The translations under genes and the position numbers were made by a program. A model generated the notes under the pieces. It had not been told where the DNA came from. It ran no database searches and saw only the letters and a list, made by a program, of their open reading frames with translations. From NCBI GenBank assembly GCA_022701275.1, contig CP031740.1, positions 3,545,001 to 3,609,000 of the forward strand: a DNA stretch of 64,000 nucleotides, given 5' to 3'. The stretch's first letter is position 1. Every line of letters starts with the position of its first letter. Source of the DNA: Microcoleus vaginatus PCC 9802. Lineage in GTDB: Bacteria > Cyanobacteriota > Cyanobacteriia > Cyanobacteriales > Microcoleaceae. This document shows positions 44,189 through 54,167 of the stretch, piece after piece.

Positions 44189-45631
44189 ATGGATATCTTA
44201 TCTAACACCGTGGCCCTATCGCGGATGCAATTTGCGCTAACCGCCATATTCCATATGCTGTGGCCAGTTCTGACAACTGGAATGGGGATTTATCTGGTAA
44301 TTGTTGAAGGAATGTGGCTGAAAACTCGCAATTCCGACTACTACCATCACGCTCGTTTTTGGTCTAAACTCTACCTCCTAAACTTCGGTATAGGAGTAGC
44401 TTCAGGAATTCCGATGGAATTTCAATTTGGCACGAACTGGGCACCATTCTCTGAAGCTGTTGGTGACTTTTTTGGCAGCATTTTAGGCTTTGAAGCTTCA
44501 ATGGCATTTATGCTAGAAGCCGGCTTTTTAGGAATTATGCTGTTTGGTTGGGAGCGCGTTAACCCGATCGTCCATTATTTCGCTACAATCATGGTAGCCT
44601 TCGGCGCTAACCTATCAACCGTCTGGATTTTAGTCGCTAACTCTTGGCTGCAAACTCCTGCGGGCGGAGAAATGGTCAATGGCAAGTTTATTGTCAGCGA
44701 TTACTTTCAAGCAATTATGAACCCGTTCGCATTAAACAGCATTCTTCATATGTTTTTTGCGACGTTAGAAACTTCGCTGTTTGTCATTGGCGGAATTAGC
44801 GCTTGGTATATTCTCAATAAGCGCAACCAAGCCTTTTTTTCCAAGTCATTAAAAATTGCCATAGCGACAGCAATCGCCGTTGCACCTTTGCAGATATACA
44901 TCGGACATTTGAGCGCCGAACAAGTTTATCACTATCAACCCGCTAAATTAGCAGCAATCGAAGCTAAGTGGGAAACCTCACCAGCGGGAGAGTCAGCAGA
45001 TTGGACTTTGCTAGCTTTGCCTAATGAAAAAGCCCAAAAAAATGACTGGGAAATTCGTGTTCCTAATGGCTTAGGATACGTTCTGGAATTTAAACAAAAA
45101 CTCTCCGAACCCGTACTCGGATTGAAGGAATGGAAGCCAGAAAATAGACCCCGGATGGTGGGTTTAATCTACTATTGTTTCCGCATCATGTCGGGAATTG
45201 GATTCTTCTTTGTAGGATTAATGCTGTTCAGTATAATTCAGTGGATGCGAGGCAAACTTGCTGCTGAAAATATTGCCGCTCAACCTTGGCTGATGCGCGC
45301 TTGGGTATTAGCTGCTCCCCTAGGATATATTGCTGTAGAATCGGGTTGGATTGTCCGCTGTGTCGGCAAACAACCGTGGGCTTTATACGGGCAAATTCGC
45401 ACTGCTGACGCGGTGTCAAACATCCCCGCCAGCAATGTTTTAACTTCTCTCAGTTTCTTTGCCGTTGTTTACAGCTTTTTGTTTGTTTGTGCCTTGTATT
45501 TTGGCAGCAGAATTATCCGCCAAGGCCCTAATTTAAGCCTGCCTGTGCCAGGTTTAGACAATCAACCCGAAATCGAAAGTCAACCAGCAGGAGACATTCC
45601 CGATAAACGTCCCGTAGAAGCACAACAATAG
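44189..45631 (+). CDS. cydA: Cytochrome bd quinol oxidase subunit I
   Basis: 480 residues with about nine membrane helices. SRMQFALTAIFHMLWPVLTT supplies the b595-type His (residue 22). GFEASMAFMLEAGFLG holds the Glu pair equivalent to E. coli Glu99 and Glu107. RPRMVGLIYYCFRIMSG supplies the haem b558 Met. The Q-loop (about 250-315) is short, as in cyanide-insensitive (CIO-type) members. The late signature reads GWIVRCVGKQPWALYG; the position equivalent to E. coli Glu445 is Cys and GRQPW is GKQPW. It oxidises quinol and reduces oxygen to water, in cytoplasmic or thylakoid membrane. AAGGATATAACG precedes the ATG; cydB follows after 8 bases. Confidence 0.95.
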   Translation: MDILSNTVALSRMQFALTAIFHMLWPVLTTGMGIYLVIVEGMWLKTRNSDYYHHARFWSKLYLLNFGIGVASGIPMEFQFGTNWAPFSEAVGDFFGSILGFEASMAFMLEAGFLGIMLFGWERVNPIVHYFATIMVAFGANLSTVWILVANSWLQTPAGGEMVNGKFIVSDYFQAIMNPFALNSILHMFFATLETSLFVIGGISAWYILNKRNQAFFSKSLKIAIATAIAVAPLQIYIGHLSAEQVYHYQPAKLAAIEAKWETSPAGESADWTLLALPNEKAQKNDWEIRVPNGLGYVLEFKQKLSEPVLGLKEWKPENRPRMVGLIYYCFRIMSGIGFFFVGLMLFSIIQWMRGKLAAENIAAQPWLMRAWVLAAPLGYIAVESGWIVRCVGKQPWALYGQIRTADAVSNIPASNVLTSLSFFAVVYSFLFVCALYFGSRIIRQGPNLSLPVPGLDNQPEIESQPAGDIPDKRPVEAQQ

Positions 45632-45639
45632 GAGATTGT

Positions 45640-46653
45640 ATGCAAGCTTTGGAGCATTTTCTCCCGCAAGTTTGGTTTGTCATTTTGGCTTTGTTTCTCT
45701 TGCTCTACGTCATGCTAGACGGTTTTGACTTAGGAGTAGGAATCTTGTCTCTGACTTCTGACGACGAGGAACGCAGGGACATTTTAATGACGAGTTTGGG
45801 CAACGTTTGGGACGCCAACGAAACGTGGCTGGTGTTGATGGCAGGCGCTTTATTTGGTGCATTTCCACTTGCTTACGGCACGATTTTAACGGCATTGTAC
45901 ATACCGATTTGCCTGATGCTTTTTGGTTTGATATTTCGGGCTGTAGCCTTTGAGTTTCGCGAGCATTCTAATCGCAAATTACTCTGGAATTATGCCTTTG
46001 GTGCTGGCAGTTTTTTAGCAGCTTTAGCTCAAGGATTTGCCTTGGGTGCCGTGCTCGAGGGCATTGCGGTTGATGAAGCCGGTCACTTTGTAGGTTCTAC
46101 TTGGGATTGGCTGGATTGGCGATCGATCTTGGTTGCTTTGACGCTGATTCAAGGCTATGTTTTGATCGGTTCAACCTATCTAATTATGAAAACGGAGGGC
46201 GAACTGCAAACAAATCACTATCGCACGGCTAAAATTGCGGCGGTGACGACTTTAATCGGAGCGATTTTAATTACGATTGCCACTCCGATTTTTTACGAAA
46301 GTGCTAGAGCCAGGTTGTTCGAGAAACCGCTAGTTTATGTCTTTGCCGCGATTCCTTTGCTGGGAGTGATGTTGGTAGGACTGCTGCTGAAAAGTCTCGC
46401 AAACAAAGAAGAACGCACGCCGTTTGTCTGGACGATTCTGATTTTTTTGCTCAGTTTTATCGGCTTGGGGTTGATTGTTTTTCCCTATATTATTCCCTCC
46501 AAAATCACGATTTACCAAGCTGCAGCTTCGCCCAGCGCCCTGGTATTTATGATTGTGTTCATGGGCATTCTGCTCCCGATTATGATTTTTTACAACATCT
46601 ACAATTATGTTGTGTTTCGGGGTAAGGTTGTCGGCGGCCACTACGGGAAATAA
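45640..46653 (+). CDS. cydB: Cytochrome bd quinol oxidase subunit II
   Basis: 337 residues, eight to nine helices. LLYVMLDGFDLGVGILSLTS (about 20-39) and LGNVWDANETWLVLMAGALF (about 52-71) are the conserved CydB blocks; ILVALTLIQGYVLIGSTYLI follows. Forms the heterodimer with CydA and stabilises its haems. GGAG five bases before the ATG and the 8-base gap to cydA show a two-gene operon. No small cydX/cydS-like frame was seen after it. Confidence 0.95.
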   Translation: MQALEHFLPQVWFVILALFLLLYVMLDGFDLGVGILSLTSDDEERRDILMTSLGNVWDANETWLVLMAGALFGAFPLAYGTILTALYIPICLMLFGLIFRAVAFEFREHSNRKLLWNYAFGAGSFLAALAQGFALGAVLEGIAVDEAGHFVGSTWDWLDWRSILVALTLIQGYVLIGSTYLIMKTEGELQTNHYRTAKIAAVTTLIGAILITIATPIFYESARARLFEKPLVYVFAAIPLLGVMLVGLLLKSLANKEERTPFVWTILIFLLSFIGLGLIVFPYIIPSKITIYQAAASPSALVFMIVFMGILLPIMIFYNIYNYVVFRGKVVGGHYGK

Positions 46654-47140
46654 AGCATAATAAAACCGCAGATGCAGGCAAATATACGCAGATAAGCTCA
46701 AATCTAGATTTGAGCTTATCTGCGTATATTTGCGGTTAAAAATTACAAATTATTGTTTTTCGATACCATCACAACTTACGCAACCATACTATACATAACA
46801 TAGCGCCAATAGTGCAGAATAGGGAAAGGAACTCGTTTAGGATTAGCGATCGCACCTCAGGCGATTTGAAGTTTGAGATTTGAGATTGCTCCCACGGATG
46901 AGTCCGGGGGCTTGCGATCGGGATGCGGAGCTTTTTTCAAAGGTACACAGATAAATCCGGATGCTTGTGACTAACTTGCTTTTGGTCAAATAATAGTTGA
47001 TAAACATTGGGAAAAAATTACAGTTAATTCTGTCCCTAGCGAGGGTGCAGAGTGGGCGATCGCTATATTTGTCACATAATAAAATACAATGGAATAGAAG
47101 GTTTTAATTTAACTCTTTTATAATAAAGGGTCAATAAGTT
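46654..47140. other. Intergenic region with a 56-bp palindrome
   Basis: 487 bases between cydB and the first multi-kinase. Left part holds the palindrome. Right part is AT-rich, with TATAAT at 47119-47124, too close to the ATG to be a sure -10. No gene was seen. Confidence 0.5.
46678..46733. terminator. Perfect 56-bp palindrome after cydB
   Basis: Left arm begins GCAAATATACGCAGATAAGC at 46678 and the sequence is exactly self-complementary through AATCTAGATT in the centre to 46733 (28-bp arms, no loop). It starts 24 bases after the cydB stop. No clear T-run follows, so it may end or protect the cydAB transcript, or be a repeat of the ACCGCAGAT family often seen in cyanobacteria. Confidence 0.7.
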
Positions 47141-50100
47141 ATGGATACGATCGCCGATTTGTCAGGTTATGAGATTACAGAGCAACTTTATGCAGGTACA
47201 CGTACCCTAGTCTATCGAGGCATCCGTACCCGTGACCAATACCCAGTCGTCATCAAACTGCTGCGGAACCAATACCCCCCCTTCAACGAGCTCGTCCAGT
47301 TTCGCAACCAATATACCATTGCCAAAAATCTAGATTTCCCTCACATCGTCAAACCGCTGACGCTGGAAGTATACCAGAATAGCTATGCCCTAGTAATGGA
47401 GGACTTTGGCGGAGTCTCCCTACCTACTTATCTCCAAACAGCAACAAATCAAACCCAATCATTTCAAGCTTTACCTTTAGCAGAATTTCTTCAAGTCGCC
47501 ATACAACTAACAGATATTATTCACTACCTTTACCAAAACCGAGTCATTCATAAAGATATTAAACCCGCTAATATTCTCATTAATCCAGACACCAAAGAAA
47601 TTAAACTAATTGACTTTAGTATTGCATCCCTCTTACCACGAGAAACCCAAGAAATTCAGAATCCCAATATTTTAGAAGGCACATTAGCCTATCTCTCTCC
47701 CGAACAAACAGGACGGATGAATCGAGGCATTGACTATCGTAGTGACTTTTATTCCCTGGGTGTGACTTTTTATGAATTGTTGACAGGAAAGTTGCCATTT
47801 ATCTCGGATGACCCGATGAAATTGGTGCATTGTCACCTCGCTAAACCCTCGATACCGATCCATCAAATTACTCCTGAAATTCCCTTAATTTTATCGCAAG
47901 TTGTCAGTAAGCTGATGGCAAAAAATGCCGAAAAACGCTATCAAACTGCATTAGGACTCAAGCACGACTTAGAGATTTGTTTAGTTCAGTTACAAAAAAC
48001 AGCCAAAATTGAAGATTTTGAACTCGGAAAGCGAGATATTAGCGATCGCTTTACTATCCCCGAAAAGCTCTACGGTAGAGAAAAAGAAGTTGATCACCTA
48101 TTAGCTGCCTTTGAGCGAGTCAGCACAGGTAGCACCGAAATGATGCTAGTAGCAGGTTTTTCGGGAATGGGGAAAACCGCCGTTGTCAATGAAGTTCATA
48201 AACCCATTGTCCGTCAGCGCGGTTATTTTATCAAAGGCAAATACGATCAATTTCAACGCAACATTCCCTTCAGTGCCTTTGTGCAAGCCTTCCGGGACTT
48301 AATGGGTCAATTGCTATCAGAATCGGATACCCAACTGCAAACATGGAAAACCCAGATTTTAGCAGCAGTGGGAGACAACGGACAAGTCTTGATTGATGTG
48401 ATTCCTGAGTTAGAAGGCATAATTGGCGCTCAACCTCCTGCAACAGAATTGTCAGGAAGTGCCGCCCAAAATCGCTTTAATCTGCTCATGCAGAAATTTG
48501 TGCAAGTTTTCACCAGCAAAGAACATCCTTTAGTGATGTTTTTGGATGACTTGCAATGGGCGGATTCAGCATCCCTGAATTTGCTACAATTATTGATGAT
48601 CGATACAGGATATTTATTAGTATTGGGTGCCTATCGAGATAATGAAGTTTGGCCCGTGCATCCATTTATCTTAAGAGTGAATGAGATAGTTAAAACGGGG
48701 GCAACAGTAAATACAATTACTTTGGAACCGTTAAGCGAACTAGATATGAATTTGTTGGTGGCGGATACGCTGAATTGCGAATCATCACTTGCCCAACCTT
48801 TGACAAAATTAGTCTCTAAAAAAACTCAGGGGAATCCTTTCTTTGCAACTCAGTTTCTCAAGACATTACATGACGAGCAGCTAATTAGCTTTAACTGGGA
48901 GATTCGGCATTGGCAGTGTGATATTGCCCAAGTGAAAGCCTTAGCTATCACTGATGATGTCGTTGAATTCATGGCGTTGCAATTGCAGAAGCTGCCCAAA
49001 GGAACTCAGTATCTTCTCACCTTAGCTGCTTGTATAGGATCACAGTTTGATTTGAATACGTTAGTAATTGTCGGTGAGAAATCTGCTGCAATGACGGCTA
49101 TGGCTTTATGGAAAGCATTACAGGAAGGTTTGGTGATTCCCACGACCAAAATCTATAAGTTCTTTACGGAATCGGATAGTGATGAAGTTTTCAAGGCTTC
49201 AGCTAATCCAACTTATCGATTTTTACACGATCGCGTCCAGCAAGCTGCATATTCGCTAATTCCTGATTCGCAGAAAAAAGCAACTCATCTCAAAATAGGA
49301 CAGTTACTCCAGCAAAATTGCGCCGAGATAGAGCAAGAAGAAAAACTGTTTGATATTGTCGGGCATTTGAATCGAGGAATCGAGTTAATCACCCAAAGTA
49401 GCGAACGAGAAGCCTTAGCTAAACTAAACTTGGCAGCCGGTTGTAAAGCCAGAAATTCTACCGCCTACACCGCAGCCAGAGTTTATCTGCAAATAGGCAT
49501 TGATCTACTAACCGCCAACTGCTGGCAAAGCCAGTATGAATTAACCCTGAACCTATATGTTGCTGCTGCCGAAGCCGCCTATTTGAATGCTGACTTTGAT
49601 GGCATGGAACAGATGGCAGCACAAGTGTTAGAGAATGCACAGACAATCTTAGACAAAATCAAAATTTACGAAATTCAAATAGTCGCACAGACAGCACAAA
49701 GCAAGACGTTAGAAGCGATTGCAGTAGCAAGAGATGCACTGTGGCAATTGGGGGTTGAACTCCCCACCGAAGCTGACGAAGCCTTGATTGGTAAAGCGCT
49801 ACAGAGCCTTGCGGAGCAACTAAGTGGCAGAAAAATTGAGGAACTAATCGATCTGCCTGTGATGAGTGATCCTCAGACTCAGGCAGCTATGCCAATATTG
49901 GCCATGTTATTTGCACCCATTCTCCAGGGAATTCCAGGCTTAGTGCCCCTACTGAGCTCCACGATGGTAAGTTTATCGCTCTCCTTTGGGAATGCACCCG
50001 CATCAACAGTGGGCTATGCGATTCACGGGCTTGTATTAAGTGCCTTTTTGGGAGAGGCAAAAACCGGCTATAGCTTTGGTAAATTGGCACTCTCATTGCT

Positions 50101-52999
50101 CGATCGGGTCAATGCACGAGAATTTAAGTGCATTACTCATAATATGTTTGGGGCATTTATTCAGCATCACCAAAATGCTATGAGGGCAGGGATACCAACC
50201 CTGAAAGAGGGCTTTATAGCTGGCATGGAAACTGGCGATTTTCTTAACGCTGGCTACAACATAGCTACTTACAGCTACATCAACTTTTTCGGTGGGGTAG
50301 AACTTGATACTTGGGAACCGGAACTTGCAGTCTACAGTGCTACATTGGCTCAGGTGAAGCAATATTCTGCTCGGACTTATTTGCATATGGAGCGGCAGAT
50401 GTTGCAGAACTTGAGGGAAGTAGTGAATCACCCGGATTGCTTAATCGGCGAAGCCTATGATGAAACGGTGATGATTCCTAAGCACTATCAGGATCGTGAA
50501 TTCAGTGCGATCGCCCTTGTCTACGTCTACAAACTACTGCTTGCTTATTCCTTTGGTAATTATCCGGCTGCTCTAAACTACATTACCCGAGCCAAAGAGT
50601 GTGTGATGGCCGTATCGGGATTAATTATTGTTCCCATTTTCCATTTTTATGCAGCCTTGACGCACCTGGCGCTCTTCCCCACACACCCAAAAACCGAGCA
50701 ATCTGAAATTCTCGCCCTAGTGGAAACCCATCAAACGACTCTGCACCAATGGGCGCAAAATGCTCCCATGAATCATCTGCATAAATGGTATTTGGTTGAA
50801 GCAGAACGGCAGCGGGTTTTGGGCAATAAAGCAGATGCAATTGAAATGTACGATCGCGCCATCCAACTAGCTCAAGATCATAAATTTATCAACGAAGAAG
50901 CCCTCGCCAACGAACTAGCAGCGAACTTCTACTGGGAATGGGGCAAAGAAAAAGTAGCGAGCGCCTACATGATTGAAGCGTATTATTGTTATGCCCGATG
51001 GGGAGCTAAAGCCAAAATAGACGATTTGGAAAAAAGTTATCCTCGCCTACTCGGTATTATCCTTCAGCAAGCTCAATCCTTTAGTTCCTTTAAAGAAACG
51101 ATCGCCCGGGGAACGATTACTTATACCCACTCTTCTAGCAGCAACTCTGAATTTCTAGATTTGCCTACTCTGATCGACGCCTCTCAAGCCATCTCTGGGG
51201 AAATTGAACTAGATAAACTCCTGACTACTATTTTAAAAATAGCGATCGCGAATGCGGGGGCAACTAAGTGTGTCTTATTGCTCAAACAAGAACAGTATTT
51301 ACAGGTAGCGGCTCTTGTAGCAGAGGGACAGGAACCTAAGCTATTACCAGCAATACCTCTAGAATCAAGTCAGGATGTAGCGATTAGTTTGGTTAACAGT
51401 GTCAAGCGTAGTTTGAAACCTTTGGTAATAGTCGATGCTAGGGTAAGTTCCCAGGTTGCGGGCGATCGCTATATTGAACAGCACCAGCCGATAAGTGTTC
51501 TGTGTATGCCAATTCTTAATCAAGGGCAGTTGATCGGAGTTTTATACCTGGAAAATAACCTGACGGTTGGGGCCTTTACGACCGATAGGGTTGAAGTGCT
51601 AAACCTTATTTGCGCTCAAGCTGCCATCTCTTTAGAAAACACCCGACTTTATGCCCAAGAGCAGGAAAAATCCCAGTCATTACAAGCATCACTAGAACAA
51701 TTAAAACAGGTGGAAGAATCTCTAGCCAAAGAACGAGAATTCTTGAATGCCATCATTCACAATATTACAGATGGGATTGTTGTTTGTAATTCTAGTGGCC
51801 AATTGACCCTATTCAACAAGGCAACTCGTGAGTTTCATGGCTTACCCGTGGAAGCATTACCACCCGAACAATGGGCAGAACACTTCGCTCTCTATCAAGC
51901 TGATGGTCAAACACCCCTATCAACAACGGAAATTCCACTGTTTCGCGCCTTGCAAGGAGAAATAGTCGAAAATGTAGAAATGGTAATTGCGCCGAAGCAG
52001 GGTTCTATCAGAATTTTGTTAGCCAGCGGACAAGCAATCTTCGATCCTTGGGGAAAAAAAGTCGGTGCGGTAGTTGTGATGCGAGATATTAGCGATCTCA
52101 AACGCATCGAAGCCGAACGGCAACAAAAGTCTGAAGCCCTAGAAAAGACTCTACGAGAACTCCAACAAGCTCAAATCCAACTTATCCAAGGTGAAAAAAT
52201 GTCAGCCTTGGGCAATTTAGTAGCTGGTGTCGCTCACGAAATCAACAACCCTGTCGGCTTCCTTGCTGGCAACATTACCCCAGCCTTAGATTACATCAAA
52301 GATTTGTTTGGATTGCTCGATTTGTATCAAGAAAAATATCCGCAACTCGATCCAGAAATTCAAGAGGAAATCGAGAACATGGATCTTGACTACATCCGGG
52401 AAGATTTACCGAAATTAGTAGGTTCGATGCGGGAAGGCGTGAAGCGGATTCGGGATATTAGTACCAGTCTACGAACCTTCTCCCGTGCCGATACTAACTA
52501 TCCCGTAGCTTGTAATATCCACGATGGCCTCGATAGCACCATTATGATCCTGAAACATCGCCTCAAGGCTAACGAAACTCGTCCAGAAATCAAAGTGATT
52601 AAGGAATACGGGAATTTGCCACAAGTGGAGTGTTATGCCGGACAGTTGAATCAAGTATTTATGAATTTGTTAGGTAATGCGATCGATGCTTTGGAGGAAT
52701 CAAATCAAGGACGACATTATGCAGAAATTGCCAATCAGATTACCATTAAGACAGACATTTATCTGGACAAAAAACAAGCGATAATTTGCATTAAAGATAA
52801 CGGTGTGGGCATGAGTGAAGCAGTGCAAGAGAATATTTTTGATGAGTTATTTACTACCAAGGAAGTAGGAAAAGGGACGGGGTTGGGATTGGCGATCGCC
52901 CGCCAGATTGTGGTTGAGAAACACGGCGGTACAATAGAGGTAAATTCTGTATTGAGAGAAGGGACGGAGTTTGCGATCGTCCTACCCTTAAAAAACTAG
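47141..52999 (+). CDS. Multi-kinase: Ser/Thr kinase - AAA ATPase - TPR-like - GAF - PAS - His kinase
   Basis: 1952 residues. Ser/Thr kinase (about 1-270): VVIKLL lysine, catalytic loop VIHKDIKPANILI (134-146), metal motif DFS instead of DFG (IDFSIASLL), then GTLAYLSPEQTGRMNRG. AAA_16 ATPase (about 315-560) with GFSGMGKTAVV (about 339-349) and VMFLDDLQWADS. Long helical repeats (about 740-1310, VEAERQRVLGNKADAIEMYD). GAF (about 1337-1510), PAS (about 1526-1656), His-kinase with MSALGNLVAGVAHEINNPVG (about 1690-1709), and GHKL box DNGVGMS and GTGLGLAIARQ. No receiver. Similar throughout to the proteins at 57826 and 63351. The signal is unknown; the AAA plus repeat part is expected to gate the two kinases. 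Confidence 0.93.
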   Translation: MDTIADLSGYEITEQLYAGTRTLVYRGIRTRDQYPVVIKLLRNQYPPFNELVQFRNQYTIAKNLDFPHIVKPLTLEVYQNSYALVMEDFGGVSLPTYLQTATNQTQSFQALPLAEFLQVAIQLTDIIHYLYQNRVIHKDIKPANILINPDTKEIKLIDFSIASLLPRETQEIQNPNILEGTLAYLSPEQTGRMNRGIDYRSDFYSLGVTFYELLTGKLPFISDDPMKLVHCHLAKPSIPIHQITPEIPLILSQVVSKLMAKNAEKRYQTALGLKHDLEICLVQLQKTAKIEDFELGKRDISDRFTIPEKLYGREKEVDHLLAAFERVSTGSTEMMLVAGFSGMGKTAVVNEVHKPIVRQRGYFIKGKYDQFQRNIPFSAFVQAFRDLMGQLLSESDTQLQTWKTQILAAVGDNGQVLIDVIPELEGIIGAQPPATELSGSAAQNRFNLLMQKFVQVFTSKEHPLVMFLDDLQWADSASLNLLQLLMIDTGYLLVLGAYRDNEVWPVHPFILRVNEIVKTGATVNTITLEPLSELDMNLLVADTLNCESSLAQPLTKLVSKKTQGNPFFATQFLKTLHDEQLISFNWEIRHWQCDIAQVKALAITDDVVEFMALQLQKLPKGTQYLLTLAACIGSQFDLNTLVIVGEKSAAMTAMALWKALQEGLVIPTTKIYKFFTESDSDEVFKASANPTYRFLHDRVQQAAYSLIPDSQKKATHLKIGQLLQQNCAEIEQEEKLFDIVGHLNRGIELITQSSEREALAKLNLAAGCKARNSTAYTAARVYLQIGIDLLTANCWQSQYELTLNLYVAAAEAAYLNADFDGMEQMAAQVLENAQTILDKIKIYEIQIVAQTAQSKTLEAIAVARDALWQLGVELPTEADEALIGKALQSLAEQLSGRKIEELIDLPVMSDPQTQAAMPILAMLFAPILQGIPGLVPLLSSTMVSLSLSFGNAPASTVGYAIHGLVLSAFLGEAKTGYSFGKLALSLLDRVNAREFKCITHNMFGAFIQHHQNAMRAGIPTLKEGFIAGMETGDFLNAGYNIATYSYINFFGGVELDTWEPELAVYSATLAQVKQYSARTYLHMERQMLQNLREVVNHPDCLIGEAYDETVMIPKHYQDREFSAIALVYVYKLLLAYSFGNYPAALNYITRAKECVMAVSGLIIVPIFHFYAALTHLALFPTHPKTEQSEILALVETHQTTLHQWAQNAPMNHLHKWYLVEAERQRVLGNKADAIEMYDRAIQLAQDHKFINEEALANELAANFYWEWGKEKVASAYMIEAYYCYARWGAKAKIDDLEKSYPRLLGIILQQAQSFSSFKETIARGTITYTHSSSSNSEFLDLPTLIDASQAISGEIELDKLLTTILKIAIANAGATKCVLLLKQEQYLQVAALVAEGQEPKLLPAIPLESSQDVAISLVNSVKRSLKPLVIVDARVSSQVAGDRYIEQHQPISVLCMPILNQGQLIGVLYLENNLTVGAFTTDRVEVLNLICAQAAISLENTRLYAQEQEKSQSLQASLEQLKQVEESLAKEREFLNAIIHNITDGIVVCNSSGQLTLFNKATREFHGLPVEALPPEQWAEHFALYQADGQTPLSTTEIPLFRALQGEIVENVEMVIAPKQGSIRILLASGQAIFDPWGKKVGAVVVMRDISDLKRIEAERQQKSEALEKTLRELQQAQIQLIQGEKMSALGNLVAGVAHEINNPVGFLAGNITPALDYIKDLFGLLDLYQEKYPQLDPEIQEEIENMDLDYIREDLPKLVGSMREGVKRIRDISTSLRTFSRADTNYPVACNIHDGLDSTIMILKHRLKANETRPEIKVIKEYGNLPQVECYAGQLNQVFMNLLGNAIDALEESNQGRHYAEIANQITIKTDIYLDKKQAIICIKDNGVGMSEAVQENIFDELFTTKEVGKGTGLGLAIARQIVVEKHGGTIEVNSVLREGTEFAIVLPLKN

Positions 53000-53076
53000 C
53001 GAGAACAAGATGAGTTATTACCAATTCGTTAACATTAGATTAAGTTGAGAAAATTGCTGTGATTGTATTTTTACAC

Positions 53077-53105
53077 TTGACAAAAGCATGATAATGTGCA
53101 ATAAA
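53077..53105 (+). promoter_or_regulatory. Candidate promoter for PhnD-like operon
   Basis: TTGACA (53077-53082), 17-base spacer, AATAAA (53100-53105). The -35 is a perfect match and the -10 matches four of six. It lies about 97 bases before the start codon. Confidence 0.35.
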
Positions 53106-53201
53106 AAAGTAGGAATTTGAAATTCTACTAGACGTTGGGTTTCCGCTTAATTAAACCTCCCAAATATTAGTATCAATATCCAATTTAAGGAGCGTCCAGC
53201 T

Positions 53202-54167
53202 ATGCAACCATATTTACAGCAACAACTCAATTCATTGATTAAGCGACCAATCGCCCTTATTGCTCTAGTAGTCCCTACATTAATAGTGATTAGTACAGGT
53301 TGCACTACTCAAACTTCTAGTAATAATAATCCTCAGCCAACGCCAACCAGCCAAGTAAGTGTTGAAAGCGTGCCATCAACTTTAACAATCGCATATATCT
53401 CTATAAGGAATGACACGCAGCAACAGGAACAACTACAAACTTTAACTAAATACTTAACTAAAACCCTGAAACGACCTGTATCTATCCAAGCGCTCAAAGA
53501 TTACAATCGTAGCGTTGACCTCTTAGTAGAAGAAAAGGTGCAAGTCGCCATATTAGGACCACTCTCTTATATTGAGGCAAAGCAACGGAATCCGCAAATC
53601 GAGCCGATCGCTGCCCCTATCAATAAAGGTACGGGGCGGCCTTGGTATAAATCAGCTATTATCGTTAATTCTGGGAGTCGGATCAAAACCATCGAGGATC
53701 TTAAGGGCAAGCGGCTTGGGTTTGTCAGTAAACTATCAACATCAGGCTATATGTTTCCTGTAGTTTACTTGTTAGAGCAAGGTTTCAACTTGGATACTGA
53801 TTTTGCCTCCGTTCAGTTCTTTAAGAATCAAGAGGACACATTAGCTGCGCTGCTAGATGGGAAAGTTGATGCCATAGCCACTAATTTAGAGATTTATAAT
53901 CAAGCCAAAGAAGCTGGCAAAATTAATGATTCTTATCAGGTACTTTGGAAATCGGAACCAATTCCCGAATCTCCCATTGTTGTTTCTCAGAAACTACCCC
54001 CCCAGCTTATTGCTGAATTGAAAGAGGCATTTCTCAGCGTCCCTATTGGAATGCTGAGTCTTACTGGTGCTCCTTCTAATGGATATACCCTAGTGCAAGA
54101 CTCAGACTACGATCGGGTCAAGCAAGTCAAGAAACAATTAGAGGAAAAATTGGGTAATACACAATGA
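53202..54167 (+). CDS. PhnD-like periplasmic binding lipoprotein
   Basis: 321 residues. Signal peptide with lipobox ISTGC (Cys about 34), then a Ser/Asn/Pro-rich spacer and a PhnD-type (phosphate/phosphonate-binding class) fold: YRSV-like DYNRSVDLLVEEKVQVAILG, ARPW-like GTGRPWYKSAIIV, IEDLKGKRLGFVSKLSTSGY, and LLDGKVDAIATNLEIYN. Clear AAGGAG eight bases before the ATG. Its last codon overlaps the start of the histidine kinase gene (ATGA). No permease or ABC ATPase is nearby, so it likely serves as a ligand receptor for the kinase rather than for uptake (inference). Confidence 0.87.
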   Translation: MQPYLQQQLNSLIKRPIALIALVVPTLIVISTGCTTQTSSNNNPQPTPTSQVSVESVPSTLTIAYISIRNDTQQQEQLQTLTKYLTKTLKRPVSIQALKDYNRSVDLLVEEKVQVAILGPLSYIEAKQRNPQIEPIAAPINKGTGRPWYKSAIIVNSGSRIKTIEDLKGKRLGFVSKLSTSGYMFPVVYLLEQGFNLDTDFASVQFFKNQEDTLAALLDGKVDAIATNLEIYNQAKEAGKINDSYQVLWKSEPIPESPIVVSQKLPPQLIAELKEAFLSVPIGMLSLTGAPSNGYTLVQDSDYDRVKQVKKQLEEKLGNTQ

